The position numbers were made by a program, and so were the translations under genes. From the NCBI GenBank assembly GCA_011620785.1, contig WOYM01000015.1:6505-33332 (forward strand): DNA of 26,828 nucleotides, in the 5' to 3' direction. The notes beneath the pieces were generated by a model. It did not search any database. It was not told the origin of the DNA and saw only the letters and a list, made by a program, of their open reading frames with translations. This stretch comes from Methanothrix sp. GTDB taxonomy: Archaea > Halobacteriota > Methanosarcinia > Methanotrichales > Methanotrichaceae. Every line of letters begins with the position of its first letter. The stretch's first letter is position 1. This document shows, one piece after another, positions 7,332 through 14,222 of this stretch.

Positions 7332-8282
7332 TTAGTTGGTTCTTTGAAACTGGGCCTGGGTTGGCACCTCAAAGCAGGTGCAATCGAAGATACCGGTTGC
7401 CGACTTGAGGTACTTCTTTTCGGCAGAGGTCATGCTGCCAAAACCGTCGAAGCAGCAGGGCAGCCAGTCCTCGTTCTTCTGAACCAGACGGTATGGAGTC
7501 TCCAGCGTCATATTCTTTTCGATATGGTAGGTTCCCCAGTAGTCTTCGTCTATCTCAATCGCTGGCTTTCTCCAGGCAGTTTTCCTGATTGCGAGGTTCT
7601 CGGTAAAGTCTCCATCATCCAGGCTGGCATAGTTGTCTGCGGCCTGCAGGACACCAATGTGAGCCTTTCCGTCGGTCATATCCTCATTTATGGTCATCTG
7701 GGTATAGCCAATGCCGAAGATCTCTGGATCGTAGGTCTTATTGAAGACCTCTTTGACGACGATGTTCAACTCCTTATCCAGGGCATGGGCATACTCGACC
7801 TCATGATGCATGCTGGTGCCGGCACGGTAGTTCTTTACCCAGGTCTTCTCCTTGAGCAGGGAGCTGTAGTCCAGGGGATTTGCTGCATAATATCCTGTTC
7901 CAACCGCAATCCTCATGGGCGCATAGACCATGGAGACATCCTCTTTGAACTCGATGCAATTCTGATAATAATCATTGTAGTCTGCGTTGGCATCGTGGGT
8001 AAGGCGGTCCATATCCTGTAATGTCAAGAGAGACTCGCTGTTCAATGAGCCACTGCCGTGGGCGTAGTTTTTGACTGCTGTATTGCCCGCTTTAGCATAA
8101 ATATAAGTCATGAAGTAGCCGTTACCCTGCACGCTCTGCTCGAAGTCGAATGTAGTATTCTTTTGCAGGATAGCGTTGGTGTATTTATACCCATCATTAA
8201 TGTCATCATCGGTTGCTGCTAATGAATTCCCTGTGAAAGCAATCAAAATCATTGCTGTCAGCGCTGCTAGTCTGGCCTTCAG
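7332..8282 (-). CDS. Unrecognised Sec-exported protein
   Basis: I do not recognise a family. From residue 1 of the chosen start there is a clear signal peptide: LKAR, a hydrophobic core LAALTAMILIAFTG, and a likely cleavage site after NSLA, leaving about 295 mature residues. The mature part is rich in Tyr, Asn, Asp and Thr, holds six cysteines (CIEF, then CC and CTC near the C-terminus), and has no C-terminal membrane anchor, so it is probably secreted or surface-associated. The frame extends to an ATG at 8387, but its 35 hydrophilic residues before the signal peptide look like leader DNA. The best ribosome site, GGAGGG at 8294-8289, points 6 bases on to a CTG at 8282. No ATG, GTG or TTG is in frame nearby. 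Start uncertain. Confidence 0.6.
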   Translation of the reverse strand: MKARLAALTAMILIAFTGNSLAATDDDINDGYKYTNAILQKNTTFDFEQSVQGNGYFMTYIYAKAGNTAVKNYAHGSGSLNSESLLTLQDMDRLTHDANADYNDYYQNCIEFKEDVSMVYAPMRIAVGTGYYAANPLDYSSLLKEKTWVKNYRAGTSMHHEVEYAHALDKELNIVVKEVFNKTYDPEIFGIGYTQMTINEDMTDGKAHIGVLQAADNYASLDDGDFTENLAIRKTAWRKPAIEIDEDYWGTYHIEKNMTLETPYRLVQKNEDWLPCCFDGFGSMTSAEKKYLKSATGIFDCTCFEVPTQAQFQRTN

Positions 8283-8552
8283 ATCAATCCCTCCATCTAA
8301 GCGAATATTGCCATTTCTATTATCTATTCCTTCTTTTCTTTTGGTCAAATCACCTATTTCAATCTGTTGATTGCCTTTTGCAGGCAAAGACGGGATTTTG
8401 CCCTTGCCCGGAGATAACCAAAAGGTTAATACGTAAAGGATTTCTCGATAGGTATTAATATGCTCGCTCCTGTTGATCTTATGGAAAGGCCATTTTTGAT
8501 CATACCGCTTGCATCAAACAACTTAGCAGTGGAATAATCTGGGATGAGAATG

Positions 8553-8568
8553 GTGCACCTTTGTGCAC
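8553..8568. repeat. GTGCAC inverted repeat
   Basis: GTGCAC-CTTT-GTGCAC, a 6-bp perfect inverted repeat about 50 bp upstream of the TATA box for the coiled-coil gene. It could be an operator or part of a structured transcript. It shares the GGTGCAC word with the stronger palindrome at 25497-25513, but a common regulator is only a guess. Confidence 0.4.
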
Positions 8569-8604
8569 TGGCCTGGCAATTCCATTTGATGAACGAGTTG
8601 GGCG

Positions 8605-8612
8605 TATAAAAA
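8605..8612 (+). promoter_or_regulatory. TATA box of the coiled-coil protein gene
   Basis: TATAAAAA, predicting transcription from about 8632 and thus a leader of about 100 nt before the ATG at 8734. That is long for an archaeal mRNA. Confidence 0.5.
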
Positions 8613-8641
8613 ACCCATATGTATCGCGCCATAGAAAAGCG

Positions 8642-8713
8642 CTTCGCCACCCAGGCGAAGGATTCCCGGGTTTTTTGGTTCCGGAGCGGGACCAAACCCC
8701 AGCCGTGGGCTGG
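8642..8713 (+). promoter_or_regulatory. Hairpin-rich 5' leader of the coiled-coil protein gene
   Basis: Three consecutive hairpins lie between the predicted transcription start and the start codon: CTTCGCC-ACCCA-GGCGAAG (8642-8660), GGTTCC-GGAGC-GGGACC (8677-8693, one G-U pair) and CCAGCC-GTG-GGCTGG (8699-8713). Short single-stranded linkers, including GGGTTTTTTGG, separate them. The ribosome site GGAGG follows at about 8718-8722. No known riboswitch consensus was recognised; it may be a regulatory leader or a small RNA. Confidence 0.45.
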
Positions 8714-8733
8714 AACAGGAGGATAAACGGGGG

Positions 8734-9594
8734 ATGCTGGCAGAACTAGAAGAGAAAAGAGGCAAACTCAGGCAGGAGTCCCTTGCCTTTAAGGATAGAC
8801 GCAGCCAACTGAACGCAGAGGCGAGCAAGTGGGCAGGCAAAAGGAATGAGCTTAACAAGGCCACCAAAGAGTTGATCGACAAGGCCCAAGAGCTCAAGAA
8901 GCTGCGGGATGAGAATAACAAGAATGTGGCTGAATCCAAAAAGCACAGGGACGAGTTCAACGAGAAGACCAATCAGCTCTATGCCAGGATAGACGATATC
9001 CGCAAGAAGTACAACCTCACTGGTGATCGTTCGATAAGAGACTTGCGCCGGGAGATTGATCATCTTGAGTTTAGGCAGCAGACTGAGGTCTTGAGCCCAG
9101 ATAAAGAGAAGCAACTGGTGGACAAGATTGCCTCCCTGCATGCGGAGTTCAAGAGTCGCAAGGAGCAGCTTGAGAAGAACGAGGAGCTGAGGAAGCTTCT
9201 GGATGAGGCTCAAGCATTGAGGGATGAGGCATCAAAGCACCACGATGACGTCACAAAGTACGCAGAGCTGGCCCAGGAATACCATGATCAGATGATTGCG
9301 ACCTTCAAGGAAGCCGATCAGACCCGTGCGGAAGCAGATGCCGCTCACAAGGAGTTTGTAAAGGCCCAGGAGGCTGCAGATGAGCAGCATAAGGAGTTCA
9401 TCCGCACCCAGCGAGAGGTTCGCGACTTCGAAAAAGTGATCATGGGCTTGAAGAAGAAGAATAAGGATATCAAAGAGGATCGCGCCAAAGAGGTTGCCAA
9501 GCGCGAGGCAGAAGAGATCCTTACCCACTTCCGGCAGGGCGAAAAGCTGAATACGGCAGATCTGCTAAGGTTGCAGCGTGCCGGCCTGGTCTGA
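8734..9594 (+). CDS. Conserved archaeal coiled-coil protein
   Basis: A 286-residue, highly charged protein, almost entirely coiled coil. Long Lys/Glu heptad-like stretches run from residue 1 to about 115 and from about 125 to 265, broken near KKYNLTGDRSIRDLRREIDHLEFRQQTEVLSPDKEKQLVD (about 90-130). It ends with a conserved tail (RQGEKLNTADLLRLQRAGLV). This matches the widespread archaeal coiled-coil family often assigned to COG1340 and sometimes mislabelled as phosphoserine phosphatase; its function is not established. No signal peptide or membrane segment is present, so it is cytosolic. The ATG at 8734 is preceded by AGGAGG. It is transcribed alone, ends in a good terminator, and has an unusual structured leader. 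Confidence 0.85.
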   Translation: MLAELEEKRGKLRQESLAFKDRRSQLNAEASKWAGKRNELNKATKELIDKAQELKKLRDENNKNVAESKKHRDEFNEKTNQLYARIDDIRKKYNLTGDRSIRDLRREIDHLEFRQQTEVLSPDKEKQLVDKIASLHAEFKSRKEQLEKNEELRKLLDEAQALRDEASKHHDDVTKYAELAQEYHDQMIATFKEADQTRAEADAAHKEFVKAQEAADEQHKEFIRTQREVRDFEKVIMGLKKKNKDIKEDRAKEVAKREAEEILTHFRQGEKLNTADLLRLQRAGLV

Positions 9595-9619
9595 AAGGCT
9601 CGAAAATTTCCACATAATT

Positions 9620-9650
9620 GGGCAGATAAAACTGCCCTTTCTCAGATTTT
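9620..9650 (+). terminator. Terminator of the coiled-coil protein gene
   Basis: GGGCAG-ATAAAA-CTGCCC hairpin followed by TTTCTCAGATTTT, 25 bases after the stop at 9594. Confidence 0.65.
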
Positions 9651-9751
9651 AGCATTTCTTGATTTATGCTCGGGCTTGCCTAATGTTTTCGATCCAGTCA
9701 AGTGGCAGCGTTTTGCCCATTCTGCTGGAAATCGATTTACAGGACCGCAAG

Positions 9752-9759
9752 CTTTTAGA
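9752..9759 (+). promoter_or_regulatory. TATA box of the Cgi121 gene
   Basis: CTTTTAGA lies about 27 bases before the ATG at 9783, so the mRNA is probably leaderless. The 100 bases before it (9651-9750) hold nothing I can name. Confidence 0.4.
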
Positions 9760-9782
9760 GCAGCAGATCCGATCACGGAGTG

Positions 9783-10292
9783 ATGAACGAAATCCGCCTC
9801 CTCTTCGGAAGGCCGGCCATCCCGGATAGAAATGATCTCATATCGGCAATAAAGGATCTGCAACATCGATACGGTTGTATTGTGCAGGCTCTGGATGCAG
9901 ATAAAGTGGTAAGCAATAGGCATATACTCTTCGCCACTGAAAAGGCCTTATCCGCCTTCTCTCAGAGAAGAAACATCGCCAAGGATGTTGGCATGGAGAT
10001 AATGAGATATGCTTCCGGAGAGAGGCAGATTGAGAGGGCCCTAAATATGGGTGTATCAGATAAGACCGAGCGCATAGCCCTCATCCTCGCCAGCCTGGAG
10101 GGCCAATGCAACTGGCCAGATGAAATAGAGCTGTCCAGAATTCTAAAGCCGGATGGACTGGGCTGCTCCTGCCGATACAATGCGGTAAAAGAGGTTTTTA
10201 ATATCTCTTCTGCAGAGCTTGATTCGGTGGGAGAGGACAGGATAGAGGATCTGGTTATCGAGAGAGTTGCCCTGGCGGATACATACCGCTGA
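9783..10292 (+). CDS. cgi121: KEOPS complex subunit Cgi121
   Basis: About 169 residues with the Cgi121 pattern: an N-terminal beta-rich half (IRLLFGRPAI, GCIVQALDADKVV), HILFATEKALSAFSQRRNIAKDVGMEIMRYASG (helical region with the conserved R-N-I-A-K and S-G-R-Q-I, about 48-82), and QIERALNMGVSDKTERIALIL. KEOPS (Kae1, Bud32, Cgi121, Pcc1) makes threonylcarbamoyl-adenosine at A37 of ANN-decoding tRNAs, and Cgi121 binds the tRNA 3' end and activates Bud32. A GTG at 9780 is directly in front; ATG 9783 is preferred because TATA spacing suggests a leaderless start there. The next gene follows after about 28 bases on the same strand. Confidence 0.85.
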   Translation: MNEIRLLFGRPAIPDRNDLISAIKDLQHRYGCIVQALDADKVVSNRHILFATEKALSAFSQRRNIAKDVGMEIMRYASGERQIERALNMGVSDKTERIALILASLEGQCNWPDEIELSRILKPDGLGCSCRYNAVKEVFNISSAELDSVGEDRIEDLVIERVALADTYR

Positions 10293-10320
10293 ATTGTATA
10301 GAGAAAGGATGAGTTCTACA

Positions 10321-10920
10321 ATGAAGGAAGAATTCTATACCCAGAAGCGTTGGCTTAACTGGATGAACAAGGTGAAGGACAGCAACTTCAAGCTCACAGA
10401 ATCCGATGATAAGAACTCGGGAGCGGTCTTCATCTATATCATGGACGATGTGGTTTTGGCCTGTCTCAAGGTCATTGCCCGCTTTGAAAGAGAGATCATA
10501 AGCGCTGAAGAGGCTTTGGACGATATCGAGGCCATCCGTTCAATTGTCTTCCAGGAGCACGAATCTCTTGGAGAGGATGCCGATCTGATGATAGAATCGC
10601 TCAAGACCTCGCTTGCTGCGGTATTCGTCTCCAGCCAGCGCTATATCACCGGAAGCTTCGATCGGGAGAGCTCCCTCGATGAGCTGGTGGCAAGGGCAGT
10701 AGCGGCAGAGGAGAAGGAGAACCTGGATGAGGCCTTCGATCTGCTCAGCCAGGTGGGGGCCAGGGTGATCGGTGGGGAGAATCTTCCCGAGATCGGCGAG
10801 CTGCCTTATTGTATGACTGCCGAGCTGATGGACGGCATTGATGCCATCTCCGCGGCCATGATAGGCGATGACAGCTATAAGGATGAGGACGGATCGGAGG
10901 ATACAGGTGAGGGTGATTAG
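10321..10920 (+). CDS. Conserved acidic archaeal protein (DUF2150-like)
   Basis: A 199-residue, strongly acidic, mostly helical protein without signal peptide or membrane segment. It begins MKEEFYTQKRWLNWMNKVKDS and continues with IMDDVVLACLKVIARFERE (about 36-54) and a late Asp/Glu-rich tail. It resembles the DUF2150 family known from methanogens and haloarchaea; the assignment is from memory of the N-terminal pattern. No function is established. ATG 10321 has GGATGA 8 bases upstream; an in-frame ATG at 10309 is the alternative. It probably shares a transcript with cgi121. Confidence 0.65.
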   Translation: MKEEFYTQKRWLNWMNKVKDSNFKLTESDDKNSGAVFIYIMDDVVLACLKVIARFEREIISAEEALDDIEAIRSIVFQEHESLGEDADLMIESLKTSLAAVFVSSQRYITGSFDRESSLDELVARAVAAEEKENLDEAFDLLSQVGARVIGGENLPEIGELPYCMTAELMDGIDAISAAMIGDDSYKDEDGSEDTGEGD

Positions 10921-10934
10921 TCTCGCTTAATTCT

Positions 10935-10977
10935 GCCCTGTTTTTCCTTCGATGAGAAAATAAAGGCCAAAAAGAAG
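10935..10977. terminator. Convergent terminator region
   Basis: The 60 bases between two convergent genes hold a T run on each strand: GTTTTTCC at about 10940 on plus, and TTCTTTTTGGCC on minus just past the Map stop codon. They are probable T-rich archaeal terminators in both directions. Confidence 0.45.
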
Positions 10978-10980
10978 CCT

Positions 10981-11862
10981 CTAGCCTATCCTGGTTGTCA
11001 CCTCACACCCATTTTCCAGAATCAGGACCGTATGCTCTGCCTGGGAGACCAGCGCTCCCTCAACCTCCCATAGTACCGGGTATCCGTGCACAGCACCGCT
11101 CCGCACGAGATGCATCAATGCATATTCCGCCCTCTCGGCCTTCAACCACCGTCTGGCGAAAGGTAGCGTCTTATAGCTCTCCACGATCTCCTTCATCAGG
11201 GCTCTGGCCGCGGGAAGCCTCTGGGGCCGGGACCCGCTGAATCCATAGATCTCAGTGATGGGCGCCTCGCTGATCCTCCCTGAGCCATTGGTGGCAAAGG
11301 GCTCAATGGCGATGACATCCCCCTCTTTTAGGGTCACTCCCTTATCCATTCTCTTATTCGGCACCGCTGGCAGGTCATGAGCGATATAGCGAGAGAGTCC
11401 ATGCCCGGTCAGATTGTAGACCGGTTTGTAGCCGTAGCCAACTATGGCCTCCTCTATCGCCTTTCCAATATCAGCAGTGCTCACCCCCGGCCCGACCAGT
11501 TCCAGGGCGGCATCCAGACCCGCCCGGGAGGCCAGGGCCAGATCCTCGTGGCCGCTAAGGTCTATGGTGATGGCAGCATCGGCGATGTAGCCGTCCACAT
11601 GCACTCCCACATCCAGCTTCACCATATTCTCGGCAAATACGCTCTCGTCCTTTGGCGAGGGTGTATAATGAGCCGCGCTCCGGTCCAAAGATATGTTGCA
11701 GGGAAATGCAGGCAGGCCGCCCTTTGACCTTATGGCCTCCTCCACGAACTCGGCCACCTCCAGCAGGGGCACCCCTACATCCACCTTCGGCTTTGCCTCC
11801 TGCAGCACTTCGGCCAGAATTCGTCCGGCCTTCCGGTAATTATCTAGAATTTCTGCGTCCAT
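10981..11862 (-). CDS. map: Type II methionine aminopeptidase
   Basis: Removes N-terminal methionine from nascent proteins in the cytosol. The 293-residue sequence carries the M24A metal ligands: D in KLDVGVHVDG and D in ADAAITIDLSGHE (about 80-105), the GHGLSRYIAHD histidine (about 150-160), E in AIEPFATNGSGRI (about 185-197), and E in the C-terminal QAEHTVLILENG. A helical insertion between the last two glutamates is typical of the type II archaeal enzyme. The start is ATG 11862 (MDAEILDNYRKAG) with GGTGAT 4 bases upstream; the frame starts four codons earlier at a weaker site. It is the last gene of a tight minus-strand group. Confidence 0.95.
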   Translation of the reverse strand: MDAEILDNYRKAGRILAEVLQEAKPKVDVGVPLLEVAEFVEEAIRSKGGLPAFPCNISLDRSAAHYTPSPKDESVFAENMVKLDVGVHVDGYIADAAITIDLSGHEDLALASRAGLDAALELVGPGVSTADIGKAIEEAIVGYGYKPVYNLTGHGLSRYIAHDLPAVPNKRMDKGVTLKEGDVIAIEPFATNGSGRISEAPITEIYGFSGSRPQRLPAARALMKEIVESYKTLPFARRWLKAERAEYALMHLVRSGAVHGYPVLWEVEGALVSQAEHTVLILENGCEVTTRIG

Positions 11863-11912
11863 CGTTATCACCAAATGGCAAGCCAGCTATAAATGCTCTG
11901 TCGAGCTCTTTT

Positions 11913-13058
11913 TCAGAGGACGAGATCCTTTCTGTAGCGGGTGAGGTTCTCGCATCCTTTATCTCTCACCACCAGAAGATCCTCCAGTCTCACTCCACCG
12001 ATATCTGGATAGTATAGGCCCGGCTCTACGGTCACTACCTGCGAGCTTTTCAACATCTCCCCTCCTTCGCTCAGGGAGGGCAGCTCATGCACATCCAGCC
12101 CCACGCCGTGCCCGGTGGAATGGGTGAAGCCACAGCCATCCCTCTCCGAATAGCCCATCTCCTGGAAGACAGCGGAGACTGCGGCATGGACCTCCTCTCC
12201 TGATATGCCGCTTCGAATGGCACCGATCCCTGCCTCCTGGGCGGCAAGAACTGCATGGTAGAGCTCTTTTACCTCCCCAGGAGCCTCTCCTCGAAGGACG
12301 GTGCGAGTCATATCTGCGTAGTAGCGGTGAGTCTTGGACCGGGGATAGATGTCGATTACAATGGGGGAATTGGCAGGGAGGGGACCCGTCCCTCGCGCAT
12401 GGGGTTCGGCAGCCTGGGTCCCGCCGGCAACGATGGTGTCTGCGGCTTCGCAACCATCCTCAAAGAGGGAGATATCAATGGCCGATCGAATCTGCTCAGC
12501 GGTAAGGGGCTGGCCCTGAATGTATAGGATATCTCCTCGAGGCTCAGAGCAGGCGATAAGCTTCACTGCTCGTTGCATCGCCCTCTCGCAGGCCCTCTGG
12601 GCAGTGGTTATGCAATCGATCTCCTGGGGGCTCTTCTTCGACCTTGCCCGCCTGGCCGGGCTCTCCAGGACCTGGATGTCGAAATGCCTGGATAAAGGCT
12701 GGAATATCCCTATCGGGAAGCTGTATGCAACTCCCAGGCGCAATACGCCGTGATCCCTCAAAAAATCCTTCAAGGCCTCTATGTAGGCCAGCTCCGGCTT
12801 TCCGCAGCTCTTCAGCTTCTCCATGATATGGTAGTCTCGGGTGCTTAGAACCTCATCTGCACAGGACTCCTTCTTTGCTCTGCCCTTTTCCATGGAGGAG
12901 ATAAGGATCGAAGTCTTCTCCTGGAAGAGGATGGCGAACCTGTCCCCAGCAAGAAAATGGGAGAGGTAATACATATCCGAGTTGCTTATGCTATCTCCCA
13001 CAAAGAGAAAGCCATCAATGTTTGATGAATCGAGAAATCTCAGAATATCCGATGACAC
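11913..13058 (-). CDS. M24B Xaa-Pro peptidase-like protein
   Basis: A 381-residue protein with an N-terminal creatinase-like domain (about 1-140, beginning MSSDILRFLDSSNIDGFLFVG) and a C-terminal pita-bread metallopeptidase domain. Metal ligands are visible: D in VIDIYPRSK and D in YYADMTRTV (about 225-243), H in THSTGHGVGLDVHE (about 310-323), E in VTVEPGLYY, and E in GVRLEDLLVV near the end. The expected activity is cleavage of Xaa-Pro peptides (aminopeptidase P or prolidase); which one cannot be decided. It begins 6 bases after the GGGP synthase stop and ends about 50 bases before map, so it is probably co-transcribed with both. The two M24 genes side by side are distinct subfamilies. Confidence 0.88.
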   Translation of the reverse strand: MSSDILRFLDSSNIDGFLFVGDSISNSDMYYLSHFLAGDRFAILFQEKTSILISSMEKGRAKKESCADEVLSTRDYHIMEKLKSCGKPELAYIEALKDFLRDHGVLRLGVAYSFPIGIFQPLSRHFDIQVLESPARRARSKKSPQEIDCITTAQRACERAMQRAVKLIACSEPRGDILYIQGQPLTAEQIRSAIDISLFEDGCEAADTIVAGGTQAAEPHARGTGPLPANSPIVIDIYPRSKTHRYYADMTRTVLRGEAPGEVKELYHAVLAAQEAGIGAIRSGISGEEVHAAVSAVFQEMGYSERDGCGFTHSTGHGVGLDVHELPSLSEGGEMLKSSQVVTVEPGLYYPDIGGVRLEDLLVVRDKGCENLTRYRKDLVL

Positions 13059-13064
13059 GAAGTG

Positions 13065-13823
13065 CTACCTGCGAATGGATGAGGTCAGCTCAGAGATAAA
13101 AGAGGCCACATCCCGGCTCTTCTCAACAGCGGTGCCTGTGACTATCAGATCGGCTCCGGCGGCCACCAGCTCTGCAGCCGCTGCACCGCTTCTTATGCCA
13201 CCGCCCACAATGATCAGCACATCGCCCAGCAGCTTCTTCGTCAGTGCCACCATGCTCGCGGGCACTGGCAGGTCCGCCCCTGAACCGGCCTCCAGATAGA
13301 CCTGCCTCATTCCCAGGTATTTTCCCGCCAAAGCGTATGCACAAGCCAGCTCCGGCTTCTTTCTGGGTATCAGGCGGGCATCGCCCACATAGCCCACCGT
13401 CCCACCGGGCTCGATGATGATATAGGCCATGGGCAGGGCCTCCAGGCGGTAGCGCAGCACCAGAGGCGCTCCCATGGCCTGGTTCTCAATGAGGTAGTTG
13501 GGAGAGCGGCTGTTAAGCAGGCTCATGAAGAAGACGGCATCGGCGTTCTCGCACAGCCCAGCTGCGCTTGCCGGAAAGAGGATGACCGGAAGATCGGTCA
13601 CCTTCTTGATCTCGGCCACGGTCTGGTGCAGGAGGGCACCCGTGGCCCCTACCGAGCCACCTACCATGATGGCGTCCGTCCCCCCCTGGCTTGCCGCCTG
13701 GGCCATCTTCCCTGCTTCCTGGGGGGTCTGGGAATCAGGATCAATAAGGGTTAGATGCCCCGCTCCGTGCTTTTTTACCGTATCCCTCAGGTGCAGTTCT
13801 ACCCTGCCCATCTCAAAAGTCAT
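13065..13823 (-). CDS. Geranylgeranylglyceryl phosphate synthase
   Basis: Catalyses the first ether bond of archaeal membrane lipids: sn-glycerol 1-phosphate plus geranylgeranyl diphosphate. The TIM-barrel sequence has the family marks HLTLIDPDSQTPQEAG (about 23-38), DAIMVGGSVGAT (about 50-61), LFPASAAGLCENADAVFFMSLLNS (about 80-104), YIIIEPGGTVGYVG (about 133-146), YLEAGSGADLPV (about 177-188), IIVGGGIRSG and IVTGTAVE. Length (252) is normal. The start ATG 13823 lies 7 bases after the eL40 stop; an ATG four codons later is possible. The operon ties lipid synthesis to a ribosomal protein gene and two peptidases. Confidence 0.95.
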   Translation of the reverse strand: MTFEMGRVELHLRDTVKKHGAGHLTLIDPDSQTPQEAGKMAQAASQGGTDAIMVGGSVGATGALLHQTVAEIKKVTDLPVILFPASAAGLCENADAVFFMSLLNSRSPNYLIENQAMGAPLVLRYRLEALPMAYIIIEPGGTVGYVGDARLIPRKKPELACAYALAGKYLGMRQVYLEAGSGADLPVPASMVALTKKLLGDVLIIVGGGIRSGAAAAELVAAGADLIVTGTAVEKSRDVASFISELTSSIRR

Positions 13824-13830
13824 TTTTGAT

Positions 13831-13980
13831 CTAAGCGGTCTTGTTCTCCTTGGACTTCATCCTCAGGCCTTCGTAGCCGCATTTGCGGCAGCGTGTAGCT
13901 TTTACCGGGTTTCGCGCATTGCAGCGCATGCATATCTTGAGGTTCAAGATTCTGTTTTCTGCTTCTGGAAATCTAGCCAT
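13831..13980 (-). CDS. rpl40e: Ribosomal protein eL40
   Basis: A 49-residue, very basic protein read directly from the sequence: MARFPEAENRILNLKICMRC, then a second cysteine pair CRKCG, ending MKSKENKTA. The four cysteines (CMRC and CRKC) form the zinc finger of archaeal eL40, a large-subunit protein; length and motif are exactly those of the family. ATG 13980 has a weak GCTGAT site upstream. It leads the minus-strand group with GGGP synthase. An AT-rich TATA-like CTAAAAATATG lies at 14025-14035, directly against the 3' end of the tRNA gene. Confidence 0.95.
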   Translation of the reverse strand: MARFPEAENRILNLKICMRCNARNPVKATRCRKCGYEGLRMKSKENKTA

Positions 13981-14049
13981 AATAATCAGCTCTTAGTCGC
14001 AACTTACTCTGATATGAAACTTTGCATATTTTTAGCGCCGGGGTTGGGA

Positions 14050-14080
14050 TTTTCCTGGCGGGTCTCTTGCGCCCCGTCAT
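14050..14080 (-). other. Probable tRNA intron in the T-loop
   Basis: A 31-base insert between TTCAAA and T of the T-loop. It folds as a bulge-helix-bulge: the outer helix is the T-stem TTGGG/CCCAA, the central helix is TTC/GAA (plus an A-G mismatch), each splice site sits in a 3-base A-rich bulge (AAA and AAT), and the intron helix is TGaCGGG/CCCGcCA. Cutting after the second base of each bulge restores TTCAAAT. The A-rich flanks leave the exact boundary ambiguous by a base or two. Confidence 0.7.
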
Positions 14081-14131
14081 TTTGAACCCAAGTGTCCCTG
14101 GAAGGGACAACAGGTCTCGAGCCTGCCGCGT

Positions 14132-14164
14132 TTGAACTTCCGCCGGCCTACGGCCGCCCGGAAT
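14132..14164 (-). other. Probable tRNA intron in the D-arm
   Basis: A ~33-base insert. A strict bulge-helix-bulge can be drawn: central helix GGAC (14170-14167) with GTTC (14137-14134), bulges AAA (14166-14164) and AAA (14133-14131), and intron helix TTCCG/CGGAA extended by CGGCC/GGCCG around a GTA loop. Cutting after the second A of each bulge leaves GGACAA joined to ACGCG. An alternative 32-base excision (14161-14130) would give a better D-stem (TTGC) but a poorer splice motif. Confidence 0.65.
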
Positions 14165-14211
14165 TTGTCCGCTCTGCCACCCCGGCTCAGGTTAGACACC
14201 CTCTGGCCCAT

Positions 14212-14222
14212 GCTTTATATCT
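14212..14222. promoter_or_regulatory. Shared bidirectional TATA box for tRNA-Ser and malic enzyme
   Basis: GCTTTATATC on plus and GATATAAAGC on minus is the only TATA-like element between the two divergent genes. On minus it lies about 27 bases before the tRNA 5' end (14186); on plus it predicts transcription near 14241, about 17 bases before the malic enzyme ATG at 14258. Confidence 0.6.

Larger units (their letters stand above)
14036..14186 (-). tRNA. tRNA-Ser(CGA) interrupted in D-arm and T-loop
   Basis: On the minus strand the acceptor GCCGGGG (14186-14180) pairs fully with CCCCGGC (14043-14037), followed by discriminator G at 14036, as expected for serine. The anticodon arm is GCAGG-CTCGAGA-CCTGT with anticodon CGA at 14119-14117. 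A long variable arm (GTCCC-TTCC-AGGGAC) marks a class II tRNA. The T-stem is TTGGG/CCCAA. The D-arm and the T-loop each carry an extra ~32 bases; removing both gives an 87-nt tRNA with a normal TTCAAAT T-loop. In the spliced D-stem one pair is A-C, a slight imperfection. CCA is not encoded. Reads UCG serine codons. A decayed gene is possible but all other stems are intact. Confidence 0.88.

Noticed and set aside
8426..8972. Minus-strand frames over the leader and coiled-coil gene
   Set aside because: Low-complexity Ser/Leu composition is what the antisense of a Lys/Glu-rich coiled-coil gene gives.
9642..9923. Minus-strand 93-codon frame before cgi121
   Set aside because: It overlaps the cgi121 gene and has no ribosome site or recognisable pattern.
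13831..13980. Plus-strand reading of the region before the tRNA as a protein extension
   Set aside because: The minus strand encodes a complete four-cysteine eL40.
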